Positions 6,505 through 12,356 of a stretch of 12,356 nt of DNA are shown here, in pieces. Both the position numbers and the translations under genes were made by a program. The DNA comes from Planctomycetota bacterium (lineage in GTDB: Bacteria > Planctomycetota > Planctomycetia > Pirellulales > S012-138): the NCBI GenBank assembly GCA_026982835.1, contig JALSGI010000657.1, positions 1-12,356 on the forward strand. The letters are read 5' to 3'. Each line of letters starts with the position of its first letter. The stretch's first letter is position 1. The notes beneath the pieces are model-generated. The model did no database searches, was not told where the DNA came from, and was given only the letters and a program-made list of their open reading frames with translations.

Positions 6505-7959
6505 CTACCCGCCTCGCTGGCTGAGCAGCTCCACCAGCGTGCGCACCATGCAGCCGGTGCCGCCGGCGTCGATCCAGGGTTTGGGTTTGTCCAGGTAGGC
6601 CGGGCCGGCGATGTCCAGATGCACCCAGGGGCAGTCGCCCACGAAGTGTTCCAGGAACTTGGCCGCAGTGATGGTGCCGCCCCAGCGGATCTCACTGATG
6701 TTCTTGATGTCGGCCACATTGCTTTTCATCAGCTCGCCGAACTCTTTGAACATGGGCAATTGCCACACCGGCTCGCCGCAGCGGGTGGCCGCTTGCATCA
6801 CCTCATCGGCCAGCGGCTGGTTGTTGGTCATCAGTCCGGCAACGTCGGTGCCCAGGGCCACCAGGCAGGAGCCGGTGAGCGTAGCCAGGTCGATCAGTTG
6901 GGCTGCGCCCAGGTCCACGGCCTTGCTCAGCACGTCGGCCAGCACCAGGCGGCCTTCGGCGTCGGTGTTGAGCACTTCGATGGTGGTGCCGTTACGGGCG
7001 CGGAGCACATCGCCCAGTTTCATCGAGTTGCCGCTGGGCAGGTTTTCCACCAGGCCCACCAGACCCAGCACGTTCACCGGCAGCTTGAGCTTCGCGGCGG
7101 CAAGCAGCGTGCCGGCCACGGCGGCGGCCCCGGCCATGTCGCATTTCATGGTCTTCATGCTGTCGGAACTTTTGAGCGACAGCCCGCCGGAGTCGAACGT
7201 AACCCCCTTGCCCACCAGGGCCAGGGGGGCCTGGTCCTCCGGCCCGCCGCTCCAGCGCAAGATCACCAGCCGCGGGGGCCGCTGCGATCCCCGGCCCACG
7301 GCCAGCATGGCTCCAAAGCCTTCGGCCTCCAGTTGCTTTTCGTCCATCACTTCCACCGCCAGCCCGACTTGGGGACCAAGCTCGGCCAGTTGCCGGGCCA
7401 TCGACTCCGGGTAGATGACATCCGGCGGCTGGTTCACTAGCTCCCGGGCCAGGTTCACCGCTTCGGCCAGGGTCTCCCCGGGAGCGAAGGCTTCCTGGGG
7501 TCCTTGCCAGAGGATGTGTTCCAGCGGGTACAGCTTTTTCTCGGCCCGATAGAGATCCTGCCCCCGACTGCCCACCAGGGCACCGGCCACGCCGTGTTGG
7601 TGGGCCTGGGCGTCCCAGCTTGGGTCCAGGTAGAAGGCCACCTGGCCCCGGGGTTTTCCGGCCACGGCCTTGGCCCCGGCCCCGGCGGCGCGGAACGCCC
7701 GGGCCACGGGTGAGTAGTCCTCATCCTCCAGCCCCACCAGCACCACCAGCGGCACGTTCATCCCCGGGGGCGAAAACAGCCGGAACGTGGAAGCCAGCTT
7801 CGGTTTCCATTCCTCTTGCTCCAGCAGCCGCAAGACGAGCCCTCTGGTCAGCTCATCCAGTTGCCGGGCTGCCGGGGTGGAGAGCTTGGCATCCACGCCC
7901 ACGACCACGGCATCGGCTTGCAGCTCCACAAGATTTTCTGGTGCCGGTTGGATGGGCAT
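6505..7959 (-). CDS. pepA: Leucyl aminopeptidase (M17 family, PepA)
   Basis: A 484-residue cytosolic di-metal aminopeptidase that removes N-terminal residues from peptides, normally as a hexamer. The C-terminal catalytic domain is complete. Ligands and catalytic residues are K251, D256, K263, D274, D333, E335 and R337, which align at a constant offset of 19 with K270/D275/K282/D293/D352/E354/R356 of E. coli PepA. The signature NTDAEGRL is at 331-338. The N-terminal macro-like domain (about 1-160) is divergent, as usual. The frame is open 168 nt further upstream, but AAAGGA lies 8 nt before the ATG at 7959, so this start is preferred. It is transcribed divergently from the membrane-protein gene at 8199 and converges on aorC. 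Confidence 0.95.
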   Translation of the reverse strand: MPIQPAPENLVELQADAVVVGVDAKLSTPAARQLDELTRGLVLRLLEQEEWKPKLASTFRLFSPPGMNVPLVVLVGLEDEDYSPVARAFRAAGAGAKAVAGKPRGQVAFYLDPSWDAQAHQHGVAGALVGSRGQDLYRAEKKLYPLEHILWQGPQEAFAPGETLAEAVNLARELVNQPPDVIYPESMARQLAELGPQVGLAVEVMDEKQLEAEGFGAMLAVGRGSQRPPRLVILRWSGGPEDQAPLALVGKGVTFDSGGLSLKSSDSMKTMKCDMAGAAAVAGTLLAAAKLKLPVNVLGLVGLVENLPSGNSMKLGDVLRARNGTTIEVLNTDAEGRLVLADVLSKAVDLGAAQLIDLATLTGSCLVALGTDVAGLMTNNQPLADEVMQAATRCGEPVWQLPMFKEFGELMKSNVADIKNISEIRWGGTITAAKFLEHFVGDCPWVHLDIAGPAYLDKPKPWIDAGGTGCMVRTLVELLSQRGG

Positions 7960-8116
7960 CGGGGGTTTCCTTTCCGTGGTAAGATGTTCGGGGAATTCGG
8001 CTCGCTTGCGGCACAAGAGGGCATTGCCTACCGCACCACTGGCCAAAGCAGCCTGTTGCGTGCGGCTCATTCTAACCGGGCTTTTCCCGGGGGAACAAGC
8101 AGCCCCGGCGGCAGTT

Positions 8117-8145
8117 TTGTAAACCAAGCGGCGTGTCGATAAACT
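8117..8145 (+). promoter_or_regulatory. Possible promoter of the membrane-protein gene
   Basis: TTGTAA (8117-8122), a 17-nt spacer and TAAACT (8140-8145) match the consensus at four of six positions each. It lies about 55 nt upstream of the ATG at 8199, in the 239-nt divergent region shared with pepA. This is sequence resemblance only. Confidence 0.3.
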
Positions 8146-8198
8146 GAAAAAGTTCCGGGAAGTACCGTCGCGGAAAGCGTTTCCAAGAAAGGGGTGGC

Positions 8199-9170
8199 AT
8201 GTCGGATGCGGATCGGTCCTGGAGCCGCTGGCTGGTGCGGCTGCTGAGTTGGGACGGGTTGTTGCCGCTTGGCTGCTGGGGCGTGATCTGGGTGGTGCAC
8301 CAGGTTTTTCTTCAGCGGCGGGGGATCGTGGAACTGACGGCCATCGTTCTGCCCACGGCGGCGTTTATTGTACGAATGGTGGTCGGTTGGCGCAGTTTTC
8401 GAGTTGGAGCTCCTCCCGAGTGGGCACGGTCGGGCCATTTCCTGTTGAAGTTCCTGGGAGGGTGGGTAATTACGCTTCGGCTGGTACTCTTTTTCCTGGG
8501 ATTGGCCACCTTGGCTTTCCTGGACGCGATGGTTGCCCTGCGGCCGTTGATTCCGGGAATGGCCCAAAACCCGGTAGCATTTCAAATCAACTTTGTGGTT
8601 TTTTACGGCATCTATTTCCTTTGCATGGCGGTGGTCACCTTGCCTGTGCTGCAACCAGGGGCTGACGTCGAGCGACGATCTCCCTGGCTTACAAAGACGG
8701 CCCCCGTGGCTACGGCCCTGGTGACGGCGGCACGTGCGGGGAGACTTCGACCGGTGGACTGGCGCCACTGGGCGGAGAGTGCCTTTTCTACCGGAAAGCT
8801 CCAGGAATCCTGGCTGCCCTTGGTGGCCCAAGCCCAAACTGAAGAAGAACTCTACCGTGCCGCCCTGCCGCGGGTGTTCGCGGAGCGGGCAGAAGAATCT
8901 CTGCTGATCCAAGCTACCCTGGGCCATCTCTGGGAACGGTGTCGGAAGGGGGAACTGTCCCTGGCGGAGTTTCTCCACCAGGCGGCCGAGCTGTGCTACT
9001 ACGAGTGGGTCCTTTTTAGCCACGAGGAATTTGATGCCCTGGCCCAAATGCTGGAGCGATCCGGCCCAAGATATGTAGAAAAGGAACTCAAGCGGATGCT
9101 TGAATTTCCCGTCCAGCTTGCGCAAAAGTATTGGAACCTGCTCCGGCGATTCGCCGACGTGCTTCCGTAG
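8199..9170 (+). CDS. Hypothetical membrane protein with four predicted N-terminal helices
   Basis: I do not recognise this 323-residue protein. The first half is membrane-embedded, with hydrophobic segments at about 19-38, 43-63, 85-115 (long, possibly kinked) and 129-151. The second half (about 160-323) is soluble and rich in Leu, Glu, Arg and Trp. It looks wholly helical, with no cysteine pairs, nucleotide-binding loop or enzyme motif. An arginine-rich, short N-terminus before the first helix suggests a cytoplasmic N-terminus and hence a cytoplasmic C-terminal domain. An AAAGGGG ribosome site precedes the ATG. It seems to be transcribed alone and ends against an AT-rich inverted repeat. It could be an anchor or scaffold, but nothing in the sequence tells which. 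Confidence 0.75.
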   Translation: MSDADRSWSRWLVRLLSWDGLLPLGCWGVIWVVHQVFLQRRGIVELTAIVLPTAAFIVRMVVGWRSFRVGAPPEWARSGHFLLKFLGGWVITLRLVLFFLGLATLAFLDAMVALRPLIPGMAQNPVAFQINFVVFYGIYFLCMAVVTLPVLQPGADVERRSPWLTKTAPVATALVTAARAGRLRPVDWRHWAESAFSTGKLQESWLPLVAQAQTEEELYRAALPRVFAERAEESLLIQATLGHLWERCRKGELSLAEFLHQAAELCYYEWVLFSHEEFDALAQMLERSGPRYVEKELKRMLEFPVQLAQKYWNLLRRFADVLP

Positions 9171-9193
9171 AAGTTTCAATACCAAAGCAAAAA

Positions 9194-9223
9194 TCTCAAT
9201 TATAAATATTGAGAAATATTTTT
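9194..9223. terminator. AT-rich inverted repeat between convergent genes
   Basis: TCTCAAT (9194-9200) and ATTGAGA (9208-9214) form a 7-bp stem with a 7-nt loop. An A-run (9189-9193) precedes it and a run of five Ts (9219-9223) follows, so it could stop transcription from both sides. It lies 23 nt after the plus-strand stop at 9170 and directly at the minus-strand stop at 9222. The stem is weak and unusually AT-rich for this genome, so termination efficiency is uncertain. Confidence 0.5.
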
Positions 9224-9962
9224 AGATTCCTCCGGAGATCAGCTTGAGCGGGTCGCGCACCACCGGAACCTGCGGACTCCAGAGCACTTCGGCCGCTTCC
9301 ACCCCCGCGGCCGCCCCGGCCTGTATGGCAAATGCCTCCACGCGTCGCAACACGTACTGCTTCTCGGGCGGAAACTGCGTGCGGTAGCAGCGGATCGCCT
9401 CCAGCTTCGTTGGCAGCGTGTCGCTGATGTCCACAGTGATCCGGTGCACCTCCGGAGCCGGTTGCCAGATGGTAAAGCCAAGCGGGTAATAGAGGAGATG
9501 GGCCACGCGATGCGGGGGGAGTCCGTCGAACTGGTCGTCCCACTTGGTCAAGCGGCTGGTGAACACGGCCGCTTCGGTAATCAGCACCGCCTGCCAGTGG
9601 TCCGGCGAGGCAAGCGGGGTGCGGTTCCCCAGCGAAAGCACCACCTGCGGCCGGTAGCGGCGCAGCACCTTGGCCAGTTCCCGCCGGGCTTCCCAGCTGT
9701 CCAGCAACCGCCGGTTGGGAAGCTCCAGCGTCACTCGCTCCACGGCCCCGAGCACCTGGGCTGCGGCTTGGGCTTCCTGCAGCCGCACTTCGGGCCCGGG
9801 GGAGCCGGGCGTTGGCTCACCGTCGGTCAGATCGACGATCCCCACCCGGTAGCCTAGCCGGGCCAGCAACGCCAGCGTGCCCCCGCAGCCGATCTCCACA
9901 TCGTCCGGGTGGGCTCCCACGGCGGCCACGTGCCAGGGTTCGGGCAACTCGGGCTGAGTCAT
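9222..9962 (-). CDS. bshB1: PIG-L/LmbE-family deacetylase, BshB1 type
   Basis: A 246-residue zinc deacetylase. BshB1 removes the acetyl group from N-acetylglucosaminyl-malate in bacillithiol synthesis. The AHPDD motif (17-21, with H18 and D21 as metal ligands and D20 as the likely catalytic base), IGCGGTLA (24-31) and the downstream SPDHWQA (119-125, H122 the third ligand) are all present. GIVDLTDGEPTPGSPGPEVR follows the BshB1 rather than the MshB pattern. The ATG overlaps the trmB stop by 4 nt (ATGA), with AGGAG 5 nt upstream, so translation is probably coupled. It is the last gene of the three-gene cluster. bshA and bshC are not in the window, so the substrate is inferred. Another GlcNAc-type PIG-L deacetylase is the alternative. 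Confidence 0.85.
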   Translation of the reverse strand: MTQPELPEPWHVAAVGAHPDDVEIGCGGTLALLARLGYRVGIVDLTDGEPTPGSPGPEVRLQEAQAAAQVLGAVERVTLELPNRRLLDSWEARRELAKVLRRYRPQVVLSLGNRTPLASPDHWQAVLITEAAVFTSRLTKWDDQFDGLPPHRVAHLLYYPLGFTIWQPAPEVHRITVDISDTLPTKLEAIRCYRTQFPPEKQYVLRRVEAFAIQAGAAAGVEAAEVLWSPQVPVVRDPLKLISGGI

Positions 9963-10621
9963 GCTTTCTCCTGGGGTTTGAGAAACAGCGAGCGATACAC
10001 CGGCTTGCCCTGCAGTCGGGCTTTGCGCTCGTAGTTGGTGTGGTAGTCCAGGTCGTGCCGGGCCGGGCGCTGGGCCACAGGGATGGGGCCCTGCAGCCGG
10101 GTAACTTGGGCCAGCAGTTCCAGGGTTTCGTCGAAGTAGTCTTTCACGTCGGTCCAGAAGTGCAAGGCTCCGCCGGACTGGAGCACCCGCTCTACGTCGC
10201 GCAAGAACGGCTCCACCATCACCCGGCGCTTGCGGTGTCGTTTCTTCCACCAGGGGTCGGGAAAATACACATGCACCGCCGCCAGCGACTGGTCGGAAAA
10301 CACCTCGCGGAACACCCACAACGCGTCGCCGAAGACTACGCGGGCGTTGGGCAAGCCGCGTTTGGCCACCCGGGCGGCCGAGTAGGCGGCAAAGTTATAC
10401 TGCTTCTCGATGCCCAAGTAGTTCCGTTCCGGATGTTCCAATGCCGCCTGGAGCAGAAACATCCCCTTGCCGCAGCCCACGTCCACCTCCACCGGCCCGG
10501 GCTGGGGAAACACCACCGCGGCGTCCCACGGACGCGGCAGGCGATCCATGTGCCACAGGTGCTGGCTTAAGTCCAGCGAAGGATCCGGCTTGCGAACGCT
10601 TCCTCGACCCATCGTGCCCAC
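9959..10621 (-). CDS. trmB: tRNA (guanine-N7-)-methyltransferase TrmB
   Basis: A 220-residue SAM-dependent enzyme that methylates G46 in the tRNA variable loop. The SAM-binding motif EVDVGCGKGMFL is at 45-56. The family signature YFPDPWWKKRHRKRR is at 119-133, and the C-terminal TNYERKA motif is at 195-201; both belong to the tRNA-binding and catalytic face. The start is ambiguous. GTG at 10621 has GGAAAG 9 nt upstream and is used here; an ATG three codons later (10612) lacks a clear ribosome site. It lies 54 nt after the deoxyhypusine synthase-like gene and overlaps the next gene by 4 nt, so the three are probably one transcript. Confidence 0.95.
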   Translation of the reverse strand: MGTMGRGSVRKPDPSLDLSQHLWHMDRLPRPWDAAVVFPQPGPVEVDVGCGKGMFLLQAALEHPERNYLGIEKQYNFAAYSAARVAKRGLPNARVVFGDALWVFREVFSDQSLAAVHVYFPDPWWKKRHRKRRVMVEPFLRDVERVLQSGGALHFWTDVKDYFDETLELLAQVTRLQGPIPVAQRPARHDLDYHTNYERKARLQGKPVYRSLFLKPQEKA

Positions 10622-10675
10622 GAGGGAAATCTTTCCAAGGGTGTCGTCGATTGCAGGGAAGGTCTGCCGGACGGT

Positions 10676-11644
10676 TTACCAGTCCAGCACGTAGGCGAAC
10701 ACCAGCGGGGCCACCAGCGAGGCATCGGAGTTGATCATGTAACGCTGGCTGTTGGTGTCCAGTTTGCCCCAGGTAATTTTTTCGTTGGGCACCGCCCCGG
10801 AATAGGAGCCGTAGCTGGTAGTCGAGTCGCTGATCTGGCAGAAGTAGGACCAGTAGGGAACCTTGATCCGCATGTCCTGGATAAGCAGGGGGACAGCACA
10901 GATGGCAAAGTCGCCGGCGATCCCCCCGCCGATCTGGAAAAAGCCGATCGGATGCTCGCGGGAGTTTTCCAAGTACCACTGGGCCAGCAGCTCCATCTGC
11001 TCAAAGCCGTTTTTCCAGGCCGAATAGCCCTTGAGTTTCTTTTCATACACCCAGGAGACCACCACGTTGCCGGTGGTGGAATCCTCGAAGCCGGGGGTGA
11101 AGATGGGCAAGTTTTTCTGGCTGGCGGCCACCACCCAGGAGTCGCGGGGGTCAATCTGGTAAAACGGCTCCAAGCCGCCGGAGCGGATCATCTGGTAAAA
11201 GTACTCGTAGGGGAAGTGTCGCCGTCCCTGGGCTTCGGCCTGTTGCACCAGGGGGAGCATCACCGCCTCGATCCGCCGAAAGGCTTCGTTTTCGGGGATG
11301 CAGGTGTCGGTCACCCGGTTGTAGCCTTGGCGGAACAGCTCGGTTTCTTCCTCGGGGGTGAGATCGCGGTAGTGCGGCACGCGGCGATAGTGTTCGTGGG
11401 CCACCAGGTTGTAGATGTCTTCTTCCAGGTTGGCGGCCGTGCAGCAAACGGCGTGGATTTTGTCCCGGCGGATCATTTCCGCCAGCGAGACTCCCAGCTC
11501 GGCGGTGCTCATCGCCCCGGCCATGGCCAGGAACATCTTGCCTCCCTGGTCCAGCAGCCGCCGCCAGCCGCGGGCCGCGTCGAGAGTTTCGCGGGCGTTG
11601 AAGTGGCGGAAATGGCGTTCCATGAACTGGGCCACGGTTCCCAC
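10676..11644 (-). CDS. Deoxyhypusine synthase-family protein
   Basis: A 322-residue member of the DHS family. Eukaryotic and archaeal DHS uses NAD+ and spermidine to put an aminobutyl group on eIF5A/aIF5A; bacterial relatives probably make polyamines such as homospermidine. The C-terminal block SGAVPNEKITWGKLD (282-296) keeps the family lysine K294 in WGK, equivalent to the aminobutyl-carrying K329 of the human enzyme. NAD-site-like segments are MFLAMAGAMSTAELGVSLAE (37-56) and CTAANLEEDIYN (68-79). The glycine-rich FFQIGGGIAGDFA (235-247) is also typical. The start is GTG 11644, chosen because GGAGGT sits 6 nt upstream. It is the first gene of the cluster with trmB and bshB1. The substrate is not determined. 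Confidence 0.88.
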   Translation of the reverse strand: MGTVAQFMERHFRHFNARETLDAARGWRRLLDQGGKMFLAMAGAMSTAELGVSLAEMIRRDKIHAVCCTAANLEEDIYNLVAHEHYRRVPHYRDLTPEEETELFRQGYNRVTDTCIPENEAFRRIEAVMLPLVQQAEAQGRRHFPYEYFYQMIRSGGLEPFYQIDPRDSWVVAASQKNLPIFTPGFEDSTTGNVVVSWVYEKKLKGYSAWKNGFEQMELLAQWYLENSREHPIGFFQIGGGIAGDFAICAVPLLIQDMRIKVPYWSYFCQISDSTTSYGSYSGAVPNEKITWGKLDTNSQRYMINSDASLVAPLVFAYVLDW

Positions 11645-11650
11645 CGCAGT

Positions 11651-11656
11651 ACCTCC
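11651..11656 (-). promoter_or_regulatory. Strong Shine-Dalgarno that selects the GTG start at 11644
   Basis: On the minus strand GGAGGT lies 6 nt before the GTG at 11644-11642. It is the strongest ribosome site in the window and argues against the in-frame ATG at 11683 or the ATG seven codons further in. Confidence 0.75.
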
Positions 11657-11745
11657 TTTCGGGCGCGATGCATCGGGGCACAAGGGGCGTGTGGCGGAGC
11701 CGGGAATCAGCTTCCACGCCAGGCACAGAAACCGGGCGTGTCCCT

Positions 11746-11774
11746 ATCCTAGAGCTTGCCCTGGGGCCGGTCCA
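11746..11774 (-). promoter_or_regulatory. Possible promoter of the minus-strand cluster
   Basis: Read on the minus strand, TGGACC (11774-11769), a 17-nt spacer and TAGGAT (11751-11746) each match the consensus at four of six positions. It sits about 100 nt upstream of the GTG at 11644. Support is weak. Confidence 0.25.
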
Positions 11775-11846
11775 GCGGCTCGGCAAGGGGGTTCCGGGGC
11801 GGAAAACCGGGGCCGCCGGGGAGCCAACAGGCGTGTTTTCCCGGTT

Positions 11847-11868
11847 TTTTGGCGGTTTTGAGCCAAAA
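11847..11868. repeat. Inverted repeat in the divergent region upstream of the HU gene
   Basis: TTTTGGC (11847-11853) and GCCAAAA (11862-11868) are a perfect 7-bp inverted repeat with an 8-nt spacer. It lies 5 nt before a candidate -35 (11873) of the HU gene, so it could be an operator, or simply part of an AT-richer promoter region. The remainder of 11645-11978 contains no gene. Confidence 0.4.
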
Positions 11869-11872
11869 TGGC

Positions 11873-11900
11873 TTGCTTTTTTCGCTCCGAATCGTTTAAT
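11873..11900 (+). promoter_or_regulatory. Possible promoter of the HU gene
   Basis: TTGCTT (11873-11878), a 16-nt spacer and TTTAAT (11895-11900) form a plausible housekeeping promoter. It would give a leader of about 70 nt before the ATG at 11979. The leader region contains the short imperfect repeat CCGTAATCGGTACGACCG (11904-11921). Confidence 0.35.
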
Positions 11901-11978
11901 CGTCCCGTAATCGGTACGACCGTGGCAGATGGGGCCTCCCCAAGCCCCCGACTCGTGACACAAGGAAGGATGTGAGCG

Positions 11979-12308
11979 ATGGCCAAGAAGAAAGCCGCCA
12001 GTGAGAAGAAGCCGCCCACCAAAAGCCAGTTGTTTGCCAACATTGCCGAGGCCACCGGGCTGACCAAGAAACAGGTGGCCGCCGTGTTCGACGCCTTGAG
12101 CGACGAGATCCGCAAGAACATCGGCAGGCGGGGTCCGGGCCAGATCACCTTGCCGGGACTGCTGAAGATCGTTCGCAAGAAGGTGCCGGCCCGGCCGGCC
12201 CGCATGGGACGCGACCCTCGCACCGGCGAAGAGCGCATGTTCCCGGCCAAGCCGGCCAGCGTGACGGTGCGGGTGCGGGCCTTGAAGGGTCTGAAAGAGA
12301 TGGTCTAG
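11979..12308 (+). CDS. HU/IHF-family DNA-binding protein with lysine-rich N-terminal extension
   Basis: A 109-residue nucleoid protein that binds and bends DNA as a dimer. After a Lys-rich head (MAKKKAASEKKPP, 1-13) comes the helical dimerisation part (about 14-50). A beta sheet and DNA-binding arm follow (about 52-100), with the arm motif GRDPRTGE (77-84) matching the HU/IHF signature GRNPxTGE. FPAKPASVTVRVRALKGLKE closes the fold. It is longer than the usual 90 residues because of the head. The arm is extra basic, with KKVPARPARMGR. GGAAGGA (11964-11970) lies 8 nt before the ATG. It diverges from the minus-strand cluster. Whether it is the main HU or a paralogue cannot be seen from this window. 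Confidence 0.92.
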   Translation: MAKKKAASEKKPPTKSQLFANIAEATGLTKKQVAAVFDALSDEIRKNIGRRGPGQITLPGLLKIVRKKVPARPARMGRDPRTGEERMFPAKPASVTVRVRALKGLKEMV

Positions 12309-12356
12309 TCGGCTGCAACGGCTGCACACCACCTGCGAACATAAGACATCCAGCCG

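Noticed and set aside
7960..8127. N-terminal extension of the aminopeptidase up to 8127
   Set aside because: The extra 56 residues lack family similarity, and a good ribosome site directly precedes the ATG at 7959.
8067..9185. A 372-residue minus-strand frame opposite the membrane-protein gene
   Set aside because: It has no recognisable domain. The plus frame has a ribosome site, clear membrane helices and a coherent helical domain.

Overview
The window looks like chromosomal DNA from a high-GC bacterium, most likely a planctomycete (Pirellulales/Thermogutta-like). This is an inference from the gene mix (a bacterial deoxyhypusine synthase-like protein, BshB1, an HU protein with a lysine-rich head, a tungsten aldehyde oxidoreductase), from the frequent GTG/TTG starts, and from hairpin repeats that resemble, from memory, repeats in planctomycete genomes. 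No marker here settles the taxonomy.

Layout. Positions 1-760 carry no convincing gene. They hold three adjacent inverted pairs of palindromic hairpins (REPIN-like), followed by a promoter and a tRNA-Arg(ACG) gene. After about 500 nt of apparently non-coding DNA comes a TTG-started gene for a protein with a C-terminal UVR motif. A good promoter (TTGACA, 17 nt, TAAAAA) then leads into a three-gene operon: a four-cluster [4Fe-4S] electron-transfer subunit, the tungsten aldehyde oxidoreductase catalytic subunit, and a FAD/NAD(P)H subunit. Together these match the AorA-AorB-AorC architecture described in Aromatoleum aromaticum. A fourth hairpin pair lies between this operon and the convergent leucyl aminopeptidase gene (pepA, minus strand). 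Divergent from pepA is an unrecognised membrane protein with four predicted N-terminal helices. Its end faces a minus-strand cluster across an AT-rich inverted repeat.

That cluster, in transcription order, is a deoxyhypusine synthase-like gene, trmB (tRNA m7G46 methyltransferase) and a BshB1-type deacetylase. The last two overlap by 4 nt. An HU-family gene diverges from the cluster at the right edge.

How the genes work together. The Aor operon is the clearest functional unit: aldehyde oxidation at the W-pterin site, electrons through the AOR [4Fe-4S] cluster and the AorA clusters, then to FAD and NAD(P)+ on AorC, possibly reversibly. The minus-strand cluster joins polyamine/hypusine-type chemistry, tRNA modification and low-molecular-weight thiol synthesis. 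Its co-transcription is well supported by spacing, but a shared function is not evident. I saw no phage, CRISPR, toxin-antitoxin or other defence system. The most unusual non-genic signal is the hairpin family: its stems differ in sequence between copies but stay paired, and its inverted pairs keep a nearly constant spacing.
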